Assembly: GCF_900105835.1 (NCBI RefSeq)
Contig: NZ_LT629783.1
Span: 2,659,001-2,723,000, forward strand
Reading direction: 5' to 3'
DNA: 64,000 nucleotides
Source: Pseudomonas fragi
Lineage (GTDB): Bacteria > Pseudomonadota > Gammaproteobacteria > Pseudomonadales > Pseudomonadaceae
The position numbers were made by a program, and so were the translations under genes. Below the pieces are notes generated by a model. That model had not been told where the DNA came from. It saw only the letters and a list, made by a program, of their open reading frames with translations, and did no database searches. The first letter of the stretch is position 1, and the number at the start of each line of letters is the position of its first letter. Shown here in pieces: positions 18,223 to 27,088 of this stretch.

Positions 18223-19506
18223 TCAGATCACAATTCTTAAACATTGACCGGCGTGATACAGCGAAAACCCCGCTTCGTATAAACAGCTGCGCAACCCTGT
18301 GCCAGACAGCGGCCGCATCGGTGCAAAAGGAATCGGCAGGGCCTTGGCATCACCACTGCACAAATAATCGGCAAAGGCCTTGCCCACTACGCTGCCCGTG
18401 GTCACGCCGCGGCCGTTATAACCGGTGACTGCCACCAAACCGGGCGCTGGTTCGAATAAACGCATCAGGTGGTCGGGGGTAAACGCGATGCAACCGGTCC
18501 AGGTGCATTCCCACTCCACGCCCTTGAGGTAGGGAAAGTAGTGCTGTTGCACGCGGTCGGCCCAGGCCTTGAGAAACCACGCAGGCTTTTGATTGCCGTT
18601 GCCCAGGCTGCCAAGCAATAAACGGCCGTCGGCATCGCGACGGATACTGCTCAATACCTGGCGGGTATCCCACGAGCCCTGGCCGCCGGGCAGGATCCGC
18701 GCAGCGCTGGCATCGGTCAGAGGTTTGGACGCGACCTGATAGTAGTAACCGGGGAAAAAGTTACGTCGCAAGTCAGTCCATTCGCCTTCGGTGTAGGCAT
18801 TGGACGCCAGCACCACCTGCTCGGCACTGACCGCGCCGTGGGCGGTTTGCACTGACCAGCGTGGGCCCTGGCGCTCAAGCCCGGTCACCGGGGAATGGTC
18901 AAATAACTGCCCGCCCAGATCACTGGCAGCCCTGGCCAGCCCCGAGGTATAGGCCATCGGGTTGAGGGTGCCGGCGCGACGGTCGAGCAAGGCCGCGGCG
19001 ATTTTTGTAGTGCCGGTGGCGGCTTCGCAAGCAGCGCCGGTGAGCAGCTCCACAGGTGCTCCACGGCGCTTCCATTGGGCTTCACGACTGCGCAGATCGG
19101 CTTCGCCACGCGCGTTGTGGGCCATGTGCAGGGTGCCTTCGCGACGCAACTGGCAGTCGATGCGGTATTTGTCGATCAGGCTGAATACCAGGGCCGGGGC
19201 GGCGCCGAGCATGCGATTGAGCTGGCTGCCGACCGCCTCGCCGAAACCGGCTTCAATGTCGTCGGGCGGTATCCACATCCCGGCATTGACCAATCCTACG
19301 TTACGCCCGGAGCCACCATGCCCGGTGCGGTGGGCTTCGAGCACGCAGACGCTTTTGCCCTGTTCGAGCAAATGGATAGCCGCAGACAAACCGGTGATGC
19401 CGGCACCGATCACACACACGTCAACGCTCAATTCGCCTTTGAAGGTTGGCGCTTGGGGGCGTTGAGGGGTAAGGGTTTCCCACAGACATTGTTCTTGTAA
19501 AGGCAT
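18223..19506 (-). CDS. amaA: FAD-dependent oxidoreductase AmaA (L-pipecolate oxidase)
   Basis: A 427-residue DAO-type flavoenzyme with the FAD-binding motif VCVIGAGITGLSAAIHL (about residues 30-46) and a C-terminal nucleotide-binding part GLVAVTGYNGRGVTTGSVVG. By family it oxidises secondary or primary amino groups. The gene downstream of an ALDH7 dehydrogenase, with a divergent LysR gene, matches the P. putida amaB-amaA pair, where AmaA oxidises L-pipecolate to piperideine-6-carboxylate in lysine degradation. The ATG at 19506 gives MPLQEQCLWE; the frame extends further but without a better ribosome site. A repeat of about 113 bp separates it from amaB. Confidence 0.8.
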   Translation of the reverse strand: MPLQEQCLWETLTPQRPQAPTFKGELSVDVCVIGAGITGLSAAIHLLEQGKSVCVLEAHRTGHGGSGRNVGLVNAGMWIPPDDIEAGFGEAVGSQLNRMLGAAPALVFSLIDKYRIDCQLRREGTLHMAHNARGEADLRSREAQWKRRGAPVELLTGAACEAATGTTKIAAALLDRRAGTLNPMAYTSGLARAASDLGGQLFDHSPVTGLERQGPRWSVQTAHGAVSAEQVVLASNAYTEGEWTDLRRNFFPGYYYQVASKPLTDASAARILPGGQGSWDTRQVLSSIRRDADGRLLLGSLGNGNQKPAWFLKAWADRVQQHYFPYLKGVEWECTWTGCIAFTPDHLMRLFEPAPGLVAVTGYNGRGVTTGSVVGKAFADYLCSGDAKALPIPFAPMRPLSGTGLRSCLYEAGFSLYHAGQCLRIVI

Positions 19507-19544
19507 TGCCAAGCTCCAGAAATGAAACCCAACCAGAATCAAAA

Positions 19545-19657
19545 GCCCCTCACCCTAGCCCTCTCCCGGAGGGAGAGGGGACTGATTTGTGGCGTTACAC
19601 AGAACTGCTTTTGCCTTTAGCTCCCTCTCCCCCTGGGAGAGGGTTGGGGTGAGGGGG
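19545..19657. repeat. Second repeat family, copy 1 (inverted CCCTCACCC element)
   Basis: An inverted pair: a 5' arm CCCCTCACCCTAGCCCTCTC and a 3' arm CTCTCCCCCTGGGAGAGGG-TTGGGGTGAGGGG, around GATTTGTGGCGTTACAC. From 19583 on, the unit is nearly the same as the one at 61732-61805. It ends 8 bp from the amaB stop codon and lies between amaB and amaA. Confidence 0.8.
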
Positions 19658-19665
19658 GCATTGCC

Positions 19666-21156
19666 TCAATCGAACGTAATCCCCTGCGCCAGCGGCAATT
19701 CCAGCGAGTAATTGACGGTATTGGTCTGACGGCGCATATAGCCGCGCCACGCATCCGAGCCCGACTCGCGGCCACCGCCCGTTTCCTTCTCACCACCAAA
19801 TGCACCGCCGATTTCCGCACCGCTGGGGCCGATATTGACGTTGGCAATGCCACAGTCACTGCCGGTGGCAGACATAAATTGCTCGGCCTCGCGCACATCG
19901 GTGGTGAAGATGCACGACGACAGGCCCTGGGGCACGGCGTTGTTCAGGCGCAAGGCCTCGGCAAAGTCGCTGTAGCCAACCACATATAAAATCGGCGCGA
20001 AGGTCTCGCTGCACACCACGTCGCTCTGCTCGGGCATCTCAACAATGGCCGGGGCCACGTAGTAAGCGCCGGGGTACTGGCCGGCCAATTGGCGCTCGCC
20101 ACCAAACACCCGCCCGCCTTCGCTCAGGGCCTGCTCCAGTGCATCGCGCATATTTTCAAAGCTGTTCCTGTCAATCAGCGGCCCCACCAGATTGCCTTCC
20201 AGCGGATGGCCAATGCGCACTTTGGAATAAGCCGCCTTGAGCCGGGTGACGATTTCTTCTTTCACCGACTCATGGGCAATCAGGCGGCGCAGGCTGGTGC
20301 AGCGCTGGCCGGCAGTACCCACGGCACTGAACAGGATGGCGCGCACGGCCATGTCCATATCGGCGCTCGGGGCGAGGATCATCGCATTGTTGCCGCCCAG
20401 CTCCAGAATGCTGCGGGCAAAACGCGCGGCGATTTTGGGCGCCACTTCGCGGCCCATGCGCGTGCTGCCGGTGGCGCTGACCAGCGCGACACGCGGGTCA
20501 TCCACCAGCGCTTCGCCCGCTTCACGACCACCAATCACCACTTGGGCCAGGTACTGGGGCGCGTCGGCAAATGATTTCAGCACCCGATCAAACAAGGCCT
20601 GGCATGCCAGGGCGGTCAGCGGGGTTTTTTCGGACGGCTTCCAGATCACTGCGTTGCCGCACACCAGCGCCAGGGCGGTGTTCCATGCCCAGACCGCTAC
20701 CGGGAAGTTAAAGGCACTGATCACGCCCACCACCCCCAGCGGGTGCCAGGTTTCCCGCATATGGTGACCCGGACGCTCCGAGGCGATGGTCAAGCCGTAA
20801 AGCTGACGCGACAGACCGACGGCAAAGTCGCAAATGTCGATCATCTCCTGCACTTCGCCCAGCCCTTCCTGGGTGATCTTGCCCGCCTCCCAGGACACCA
20901 GTTCGCCCAGGTCGGCCTTGTACTCGCGCAGCAAATCGCCGAACTGGCGCACCAGCTCGCCACGGCGCGGGGCCGGCACCTTGCGCCAGGCTTCAAAGGC
21001 GTGCTCGGCGCGGGTCACATGCTGCTCGGTCTCGGCGGCGCCTTCCCAGTGCACGGCGCCAATCTGGCTGCCGTCAATCGGCGTGTACACCGGCTGATTG
21101 CCCTGCTGGTACAGAGCGGGGTTCACACCTAGACGATCCAGTAATGCAGCCACCAT
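19666..21156 (-). CDS. amaB: Aldehyde dehydrogenase AmaB (piperideine-6-carboxylate dehydrogenase)
   Basis: A 496-residue ALDH of family 7. The catalytic glutamate lies in LELGGNNAMI and the nucleophilic cysteine in GTAGQRCTSLRR; the NAD-binding GSTRMGRE is also visible. The length equals P. putida AmaB, which oxidises the semialdehyde/piperideine-6-carboxylate to L-2-aminoadipate. I used the ATG at 21156, which has AAGGAG in front; the longer frame to 21252 has no supporting site. It is divergent from a LysR gene 153 bp away, the probable regulator. Confidence 0.85.
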   Translation of the reverse strand: MVAALLDRLGVNPALYQQGNQPVYTPIDGSQIGAVHWEGAAETEQHVTRAEHAFEAWRKVPAPRRGELVRQFGDLLREYKADLGELVSWEAGKITQEGLGEVQEMIDICDFAVGLSRQLYGLTIASERPGHHMRETWHPLGVVGVISAFNFPVAVWAWNTALALVCGNAVIWKPSEKTPLTALACQALFDRVLKSFADAPQYLAQVVIGGREAGEALVDDPRVALVSATGSTRMGREVAPKIAARFARSILELGGNNAMILAPSADMDMAVRAILFSAVGTAGQRCTSLRRLIAHESVKEEIVTRLKAAYSKVRIGHPLEGNLVGPLIDRNSFENMRDALEQALSEGGRVFGGERQLAGQYPGAYYVAPAIVEMPEQSDVVCSETFAPILYVVGYSDFAEALRLNNAVPQGLSSCIFTTDVREAEQFMSATGSDCGIANVNIGPSGAEIGGAFGGEKETGGGRESGSDAWRGYMRRQTNTVNYSLELPLAQGITFD

Positions 21157-21309
21157 TGAAGGCACTCCTTGAGCTTTAAAAAATGATTCACAGACCTTTA
21201 GTTGTAGCTGGCTGGCATCGCGGCAACAAACGACCTTTAAGCGAGATATCATTCCGAAAATTCATGCTGCACTGGTAACGTTGCCTGACAACAACAATCA
21301 GAGGCCTTT

Positions 21310-22206
21310 ATGCTCAACAAGCGCCATCTCCCCTCCATCACGGCGCTGCAGTGTTTTGAGGCGGTGACCCGTCACCTGAGCTTCACCCGCGCCGCCGAAG
21401 AGCTGAACCTGACCCAGAGCGCAGTCAGCAAACAGGTCGCGCAGCTCGAGGAGCTGTTGCAGCACTTGCTGTTTCGCCGGGTTCGCCGTCGGTTGCAGCT
21501 CACGCCTGCCGGTGATTTATACCTGCTGGAAGTCCGAAAAATCCTGACCCAAGTCGAGATGTCGACCCACACCCTGCGCTCCTACGGTGGCGAAACCGAG
21601 GTGCTGCGGGTCTCCACCCCTTCCACCTTTGGCGCTCGCTGGCTGGTGCCGCGACTCAAGGGTTGGGGCATACGCCATCCGCATATTCATCTGGACCTGT
21701 GCAATGAGCAGCAAGGCGACGATTTGTTGCAAGGGCGCAGTGATCTGGCGTTTTACTTCGGCCAGGGCTCACGGCCCGGCAGCGAAAGCCTGAAGCTGTT
21801 TGGCGAGGAGCTGGTTGCCGTATGCGCGCCGTCGAGCCTGCCTGACGCGCCATTGACCGACCCGACCCAACTCACAGGCATGGTGTTGCTGCAGAACGCC
21901 TCGCGACCACAGGCCTGGCACGAGTGGTTTGAGCATCAGGGCTTTCGCACCGACCACAGCTACCACGGGCCGCGCTTCGACACCTTTTACATGTGCATCC
22001 GCGCAGCCCAGGTTGGCTGTGGTGTGGCCCTGCTGCCCAGGTTCCTGGTGGAAGAGGAATTGGCCGACGGCAAGCTGGTCATCGCCTGGCAGCACTTGAT
22101 GCCAAGTCGCGATGCCTATTACCTGGCCTATCCTGAACACACGGCAGGCGTGCCCAAGGTGAAAGCATTCGTGAGCTGGTTCATGGAGCAGCTGGATGGG
22201 CGATAA
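21310..22206 (+). CDS. LysR-family regulator of the amaBA genes
   Basis: A 298-residue LysR-type regulator of the GcvA-like group. The helix-turn-helix is SFTRAAEELNLTQSAVSKQV (about residues 24-43), and the effector-binding domain follows from about residue 92 (VLRVSTPSTFGARWLVPRL). It is divergent from amaB with a 153 bp shared region, the standard LysR arrangement, so control of lysine catabolism is inferred. The inducer could be pipecolate or 2-aminoadipate, which the sequence cannot settle. A REPIN starts 4 bp after the stop. Confidence 0.85.
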   Translation: MLNKRHLPSITALQCFEAVTRHLSFTRAAEELNLTQSAVSKQVAQLEELLQHLLFRRVRRRLQLTPAGDLYLLEVRKILTQVEMSTHTLRSYGGETEVLRVSTPSTFGARWLVPRLKGWGIRHPHIHLDLCNEQQGDDLLQGRSDLAFYFGQGSRPGSESLKLFGEELVAVCAPSSLPDAPLTDPTQLTGMVLLQNASRPQAWHEWFEHQGFRTDHSYHGPRFDTFYMCIRAAQVGCGVALLPRFLVEEELADGKLVIAWQHLMPSRDAYYLAYPEHTAGVPKVKAFVSWFMEQLDGR

Positions 22207-22210
22207 CCCT

Positions 22211-22297
22211 TGTGGGAGCGGGCTTGCTCGCGATGCGGACGGCGCGGTCTTTGCGTTAAATCGCGTAGATGCCATCGCGGGCAAGCCCGCTCCCACA
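22211..22297. repeat. REPIN 7
   Basis: 87 bp element, 4 bp after the LysR gene stop. The right arm has ATCGCGGGCAAG instead of ATCGCGAGCAAG. Confidence 0.92.
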
Positions 22298-22425
22298 GGG
22301 CAGAAACAGGCTACAACCACAAAAACCGCTGGCAAAACCGCCTGCGGATATGCGCCACTAGCGCCATTCATTGAAAAAGCTGAACGCCGTGGCTTTCCGG
22401 CACGGGCAGCATGGAGATTGCCGCT

Positions 22426-23640
22426 ATGAGCGAGAGTGTGTTTGCCGATCGCATCGTGCAGAACCTGCTCGACACCGACTTCTACAAATTGACCATGATG
22501 CAGGCGGTGCTGCACAACTACCCCAACGTCGAAGTCGAGTGGGAATTCCGCTGCCGCAACAGTGAGGATTTACGCCCGTACCTGAACGAAATTCGCCACC
22601 AGATCGAACGCCTGTGCGAACTGAGCATGACTCAGGACCAGCTGGGGTTTCTGGAACGCATTACCTTTATGAAGCCCGATTTCATACGCTTTTTGGGGCT
22701 GTTTCGCTTCAATATGCGCTATGTACACACCGGTATCGAAAATGGCGAGCTGGTTATCCGCCTGCGCGGGCCGTGGCTGCATGTGATCCTGTTTGAAGTG
22801 CCATTGCTGGCGATTGTCAGCGAAGTGCGCAACCGTTCGCGCTATGCCGATACCGTGCTGTCCCAGGCCCGCGAACAGCTGTATCGCAAGTTCGACTGGC
22901 TGCAGGCCAATGCCAGCGCCGAGGAGTTGTCTGAACTGCAAGTCGCCGATTTTGGCACCCGTCGACGGTTTTCGTACCGCGTGCAAGAAGAAGTCGTGAC
23001 CGTGCTCAAGCATGACTTCCCCGGGCGTTTTGTCGGCACCAGTAACGTGCATCTGTCCCGTGAGCTGGACATGAAGCCGCTGGGCACCATGGCCCACGAA
23101 TGGATCATGGCGCACCAGCAACTGGGCCCGCGGCTGATCGACAGCCAGAGCGCGGCGCTAGACTGCTGGGTACGGGAATACCGTGGCCTGCTGGGCATCG
23201 CGCTGACGGACTGCATCACCACCGATGCCTTCCTGAAAGACTTCGATCTGTACTTTGCCAAGCTCTTCGACGGCCTGCGCCACGACTCCGGCGACCCGGT
23301 AGTGTGGGCCGAAAAATGCATAGCCCATTACCACAAGCTGGGCATCGACCCGATGAGCAAGACCCTGGTGTTCTCCGACAGCCTGACGTTACCGCGGGCG
23401 CTGGAGATTTTCCGGGCGCTGCGCGGCCGGATCAACGTCAGCTTCGGTATCGGGACTAACCTGACCTGCGACATTCCGGGGGTTGAGCCGATGAGCATCG
23501 TGCTTAAAATGAACGCCTGCAATGGCTCGCCGGTGGCCAAGATTTCCGATGAGCCGGGCAAGACCCATTGCTCCGACCCCAACTTCGCCGCCTATTTGCG
23601 TCACGTTTTCCAAGTTCCTGAACATTCTCCCAAGGAGTGA
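22426..23640 (+). CDS. pncB: Nicotinate phosphoribosyltransferase
   Basis: A 404-residue enzyme that converts nicotinate and PRPP to nicotinate mononucleotide, using ATP, in NAD salvage. Family motifs include [20 protein letters not shown] near the start, the substrate-site region [10 protein letters not shown], and [11 protein letters not shown], with [11 protein letters not shown] later. The ATG at 22426 follows GGAG at 9 bp; the upstream ATG at 22411 overlaps that GGAG, so I did not use it. The stop is 3 bp before nadE, so the two form an operon. Confidence 0.94.
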   Translation: MSESVFADRIVQNLLDTDFYKLTMMQAVLHNYPNVEVEWEFRCRNSEDLRPYLNEIRHQIERLCELSMTQDQLGFLERITFMKPDFIRFLGLFRFNMRYVHTGIENGELVIRLRGPWLHVILFEVPLLAIVSEVRNRSRYADTVLSQAREQLYRKFDWLQANASAEELSELQVADFGTRRRFSYRVQEEVVTVLKHDFPGRFVGTSNVHLSRELDMKPLGTMAHEWIMAHQQLGPRLIDSQSAALDCWVREYRGLLGIALTDCITTDAFLKDFDLYFAKLFDGLRHDSGDPVVWAEKCIAHYHKLGIDPMSKTLVFSDSLTLPRALEIFRALRGRINVSFGIGTNLTCDIPGVEPMSIVLKMNACNGSPVAKISDEPGKTHCSDPNFAAYLRHVFQVPEHSPKE

Positions 23641-23643
23641 ATC

Positions 23644-24471
23644 ATGCAGGCCGTACAGCGTCAGATTGCTGCAGACCTCAAGGTCCAGCCGCCCTTCAAA
23701 GACATTGCCGCCCTTGAGGCCGAGGTCGCCCGGCGTATCACGTTCATTCAGTGCTGCCTGCACAACGCCAGGCTCAAGACCCTGGTACTGGGCATCAGCG
23801 GCGGGGTCGACTCCCTGACCGCGGGCCTGATGGCACAACGTGCGGTGCAGCAATTGCGCGAACAGACCGGTGACCAGGCCTATCGCTTTATTGCCGTGCG
23901 CCTGCCTTATGGCGTGCAGCATGACGAAGCGGACGCCACGGCTGCGGTCGACTTTATCAACCCGGACGAGCGCCAGACCGTAAACATCGGCCCGGCGGTC
24001 AAGGCCCTGGCAGCCGAAGTGAGCGCGTTTGAAGGCAAACCTGCCGCCACCGTGGACTTTGTATTGGGCAACACCAAGGCGCGGATGCGCATGGTGGCGC
24101 AATACACCATCGCCGGGGCTACTGGCGGGCTGGTGATCGGCACTGACCATGCCGCCGAGGCGGTGATGGGCTTCTTCACCAAGTTCGGCGACGGCTCCTG
24201 CGACCTGGCACCTCTCAGCGGGCTGGTGAAAAATCAGGTACGGGCCATTGCGCGGCATTTTGGAGCGCCAGAATCGCTGGTGGAGAAAGTCCCGACTGCC
24301 GACCTTGAAGACCTGGAACCGGGCAAGCCAGACGAAGCGTCCCACGGCGTGACCTATGCCGAGATCGATGCCTTCCTGCATGGCGAGCCGGTGAGCGAAG
24401 AAGCCTTCAACATCATCCGCAGCACCTACGAAAAGACCCATCACAAGCGTGAGATGCCGTTCGCGCCTTGA
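23644..24471 (+). CDS. nadE: NH3-dependent NAD+ synthetase
   Basis: A 275-residue enzyme that amidates nicotinate adenine dinucleotide to NAD+ with ATP and ammonia. The PP-loop [11 protein letters not shown] is at about residue 51, and the catalytic segment around [19 protein letters not shown] is typical. No glutaminase domain is present, which marks the ammonia-dependent type. CAAGGAG overlaps the pncB stop, consistent with coupled expression. A REPIN starts 19 bp after the stop. Confidence 0.95.
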   Translation: MQAVQRQIAADLKVQPPFKDIAALEAEVARRITFIQCCLHNARLKTLVLGISGGVDSLTAGLMAQRAVQQLREQTGDQAYRFIAVRLPYGVQHDEADATAAVDFINPDERQTVNIGPAVKALAAEVSAFEGKPAATVDFVLGNTKARMRMVAQYTIAGATGGLVIGTDHAAEAVMGFFTKFGDGSCDLAPLSGLVKNQVRAIARHFGAPESLVEKVPTADLEDLEPGKPDEASHGVTYAEIDAFLHGEPVSEEAFNIIRSTYEKTHHKREMPFAP

Positions 24472-24490
24472 GCCGCGCGGCTGCACTTCT

Positions 24491-24577
24491 TGTGGGAGCG
24501 GGCTTGCTCGCGATGGCATCACCGCGAAATGCCTGACAGACCGCGTGGGATGCATCGCAGGCAAGCCTGCTCCCACA
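24491..24577. repeat. REPIN 8
   Basis: 87 bp element, 19 bp after the nadE stop. The right arm is the variant ATCGCAGGCAAGCCTGCTCC, the same as in REPIN 2. Confidence 0.92.
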
Positions 24578-24712
24578 GGTCATGCGGTGCTCCCACCTGC
24601 CATCAGGGGTTCAGTACGAAAAAACGGAATGAACCCCGCATTTTTTTTCGCTTGTGGCCGCAACGGCCAAAGGCTTTGATAGACACCTGTTTCGTCGCCA
24701 GAGCCCTGCCCC

Positions 24713-25735
24713 ATGTCTGCTTTCGATGGTTTGTTTTCTCTAGTCGATTCCTTGCTCGGCCAACCGGCAACCACCTGGTTGCGCGAACATGTCGAGGTGC
24801 CCGAAGGGCTGCTGCGCTTCAGCTGGCATGAGCAGGCGGTGCATCGGGCGTGGCTCGCCGAAGCCCTGAACCTGTGCCTGCTGCACAAGCTGGTAGAAGC
24901 CGTACCTGAAGGTCGACGCTATGTTGAAGAACAGGCACAACATGGGCGCAAGGTGGTGTTTGACCACGGCGCCCTCCGCACGGTTGACTGGCCCGATAAC
25001 GGCGACCTGCCCCGTGGCCGTCAGGCATTTGCCCGATTGCTGGAGCCCCTGGGCTTTACCGATGTACGAACCTACCCCCTGACCAAACTGAACATGACCG
25101 GCTGGGGCTACCGGCAAATGGACTTGCCCGAAGACATTGCCCAGTTCTTTGTCTCGGAACTGCATCCCGGCCGTTTCAGCGAAGCCTTTCAACAGGCTGT
25201 CAGCCGCGTGGTCGGCTCCAGCCTTGACCCGCTGCAGGCCCAACACCACAGCATCCTCCAGCGCCTGAGCCTGACCCGCCATTGCAGCCTGAGTGAAGCG
25301 CACAGCCTGTTACCCGCGCTCTATCAGGCGTTTGGCCGTCAGCACGGAGTGGTACAGGAAACGGACTACCACTGCCTGCTCGCGGAAAGCGCCGAAATGG
25401 CCTGGATCGCCACTGAGGGCAACAGCTTCAACCATCTGACCGACCGCGTGCCGGACCTCGAAGCCTGCGTGGCGCAACAGCGCGACTTGCAACGGCCGAT
25501 GAAAGACAGCATCGAGGTCTCGGCCTCAGGCCGGGTGATGCAGACCGCCTATCGCGCCTGCACGGTCAGTCGCGGCCTGGTCGATAGCGCCGGCGTGTAC
25601 CGTGAACACGCGGTGCCGGGTTCATTTGTGGAGTTTATCCAGCGCAAGGTCGACCCCGACACCGGCCGCATCGATCTGAACTTCGACAGCAGCAACGCCC
25701 AGGGCATTTTCAAGATGACCGACTCCAGGGCCTGA
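24713..25735 (+). CDS. hglS: DUF1338 family 2-oxoadipate dioxygenase/decarboxylase, HglS-like, compact form
   Basis: A 340-residue protein of the DUF1338/VOC-like family. Probable Fe(II) ligands are His85 (FDHGALRTV), His241 (NSFNHLTDRV) and Glu307 (VPGSFVEFIQRK). The 156-residue spacing between the histidines equals that recalled for P. putida HglS (His70/His226/Glu294), which turns 2-oxoadipate into D-2-hydroxyglutarate in lysine catabolism. Presence of amaB-amaA 3 kb upstream supports the role. It is over 100 residues shorter than HglS as I recall it, the difference lying after the Glu ligand, yet ends with a normal stop and terminator, so it is a compact version rather than an obvious truncation. 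The family call is firm; the exact reaction is inferred. Confidence 0.75.
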   Translation: MSAFDGLFSLVDSLLGQPATTWLREHVEVPEGLLRFSWHEQAVHRAWLAEALNLCLLHKLVEAVPEGRRYVEEQAQHGRKVVFDHGALRTVDWPDNGDLPRGRQAFARLLEPLGFTDVRTYPLTKLNMTGWGYRQMDLPEDIAQFFVSELHPGRFSEAFQQAVSRVVGSSLDPLQAQHHSILQRLSLTRHCSLSEAHSLLPALYQAFGRQHGVVQETDYHCLLAESAEMAWIATEGNSFNHLTDRVPDLEACVAQQRDLQRPMKDSIEVSASGRVMQTAYRACTVSRGLVDSAGVYREHAVPGSFVEFIQRKVDPDTGRIDLNFDSSNAQGIFKMTDSRA

Positions 25736-25741
25736 ACGCAA

Positions 25742-25779
25742 ACAGCCCTGACGGCGCAAGGCACGTCAGGGCTGTTTTA
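25742..25779 (+). terminator. Terminator between the HglS-like gene and azurin
   Basis: Perfect 12 bp stem ACAGCCCTGACG/CGTCAGGGCTGT with a 10-base loop, followed by TTTT on the plus strand. It lies 6 bp after the HglS-like stop and downstream of the convergent azurin gene, so it may serve both. Confidence 0.85.
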
Positions 25780-25794
25780 GGGGCTAGCGCGGTC

Positions 25795-26241
25795 TTATTT
25801 AAGAACCACAGCGCCTTTCATCATCGAGTTGTGGCCCGGGAAGGTGCAGAAGAATTCATATTCTTCGCCCGCTTTCAGTTTGGCCACGTCGAAGGTCACC
25901 GAGTCTTTCTCGCCGGCGCCGATCACTTTGGTGTGGGCGATAACGCGCTCGTCACCGTCCTTCAGGTAGTTTTTATCCAGGCCGGCAGCAATACCGTCGG
26001 TGGAAACTGCCTGCATGTCTGCCTTTTTGCTCAACACCCAGTTATGGCCCATGACGTTTTTCGGCAGGTTGCCGGAGTGAGTCAGGTTAACGGTGAAGGT
26101 CTTGCAGGATTTGTCGATGACGATCTCTTTGGTGTTGTAAGACATTTGGTCAGTCGAATCGACAGTGACAGCGCACTCAGCCGCCAGCAAATGGCCGCTG
26201 GCCAGGGTCAAAAGGGATACCGCAACAACTTTGGCAAACAT
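25795..26241 (-). CDS. azu: Azurin
   Basis: A 148-residue periplasmic blue-copper electron carrier. A 20-residue signal peptide ([20 protein letters not shown]) leaves a 128-residue mature protein starting AECAV, the same length as P. aeruginosa azurin. Counted in the mature form, the copper ligands are His46 (MGHNW), Cys112, His117 and Met121 ([11 protein letters not shown]), and Cys3-Cys26 can form the disulfide. I took the ATG at 26241 with GGAG upstream; the longer frame from 26274 would disrupt the signal peptide. It is a single gene ending at the shared terminator. Azurin in related species is controlled by ANR and RpoS, but I could not find a clear ANR site. Confidence 0.97.
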   Translation of the reverse strand: MFAKVVAVSLLTLASGHLLAAECAVTVDSTDQMSYNTKEIVIDKSCKTFTVNLTHSGNLPKNVMGHNWVLSKKADMQAVSTDGIAAGLDKNYLKDGDERVIAHTKVIGAGEKDSVTFDVAKLKAGEEYEFFCTFPGHNSMMKGAVVLK

Positions 26242-26574
26242 GGTGTATCTCCAAGGCAGGGTATGGGGAAGCAAAAATCTGTATACAGATTGCCTGAAAA
26301 TTGTATCGATTCATATGATCTGCGTCATGGTCTATCGCCACGATCGACACAAACCAGCCACAAAAGGGGCTTAAGGCTTATAACCATAGGCCATCATTTT
26401 GAATTTTGGCGGAATAAGTAACCCGATTTAATCCACAACCGGCTTTTGCGTGGGTGTAGAGTCGTGTTTTTAACGCAAAGTGCAACCTTGCAAAAACCCA
26501 GCTAACGGCTAAGCACTAATACAGGGCAGAATACGCGCCGCTTAACCTCACCTTCGACCCCAAGAGGATCGCCC
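26242..26574. other. Divergent promoter region between azurin and the small KE-rich gene
   Basis: 333 bp without a gene, between two divergent starts, so it should carry both promoters. It is notably AT-rich for this genome (26370-26520). I see no repeat, RNA gene or confident regulatory site. Confidence 0.4.
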
Positions 26575-26775
26575 ATGGCCAAACCAAACTATAACTTCGC
26601 TAAGCGTCAAAGAGACTTGGCTAAAGAGCAGAAGAAAGAGGAAAAGGCTGCCCGCAAAAAAGCGGCTGCTGAAGGTGGCATCGTAGACACCGAACTGGAA
26701 CACGAAGTCGACAGCGAAAATGAAGGCGCCGCAGAAGAAACCGGCGCACCGGAAGACAAAGCACCAACCGCTTGA
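26575..26775 (+). CDS. Small lysine/glutamate-rich protein of unknown function
   Basis: A 66-residue soluble protein, very rich in Lys, Glu and Ala. Residues 7-33 (AKRQRDLAKEQKKEEKAARK and onward) are a charged helix, and the C-terminal half is acidic and probably disordered. It has no signal peptide, membrane segment or cysteine. An AAGAGGA site precedes the ATG. Small proteins of this kind occur next to azurin and ygiQ in other pseudomonads as far as I recall, which supports it being a real gene; its function is unknown to me. Confidence 0.7.
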   Translation: MAKPNYNFAKRQRDLAKEQKKEEKAARKKAAAEGGIVDTELEHEVDSENEGAAEETGAPEDKAPTA

Positions 26776-26789
26776 GCCCCTTGGCCCGG

Positions 26790-26798
26790 TTATCCACA
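26790..26798 (+). promoter_or_regulatory. DnaA-box match
   Basis: TTATCCACA, exact match, 14 bp after the stop of the small KE-rich gene. A single site, with no cluster around it. Confidence 0.3.
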
Positions 26799-26822
26799 AC
26801 CCGGCCCACAGGATCTGTGATC

Positions 26823-26849
26823 AGGATCAGCAGCGCGCCTGCTGATCCT
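26823..26849. repeat. 11 bp perfect stem-loop
   Basis: AGGATCAGCAG/CTGCTGATCCT around a 5-base loop, downstream of the small KE-rich gene. No T-run follows. Confidence 0.55.
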
Positions 26850-26956
26850 CGCAGTTAGCCTGAACGCCCTCAGACGCAGCAAACCTCATTCCCTTACCCG
26901 TGCGACAGCAAACAGCCTACAAGCCCGTGGCAGGCTTCTCAGCGCCCGGAAAGCAC

Positions 26957-26980
26957 AACGCCAGCCCTAAGGCTGGCGTT
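26957..26980 (+). terminator. Terminator candidate before the REPIN
   Basis: AACGCCAGCC/GGCTGGCGTT with a four-base loop, followed by the weakly T-rich CGTATCTT and then REPIN 9. It likely ends the transcript of the small gene. Confidence 0.6.
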
Positions 26981-26987
26981 CGTATCT

Positions 26988-27074
26988 TGTGGGAGCGGGC
27001 TTGCTCGCGATGCAAACAGCGCGGTGTATCAGATTGACCGCGGTGATCCCATCGCGAGCAAGCCCGCTCCCACA
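26988..27074. repeat. REPIN 9
   Basis: 87 bp element between convergent genes, ending 14 bp from the ygiQ stop. Both arms are the common type. Confidence 0.93.
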
Positions 27075-27088
27075 ATGCCGTGATTTAT

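Noticed and set aside
24713..25735. HglS-like gene considered a truncated pseudogene
   Set aside because: All three metal ligands are present, the frame is intact, and a good terminator follows 6 bp after the stop.
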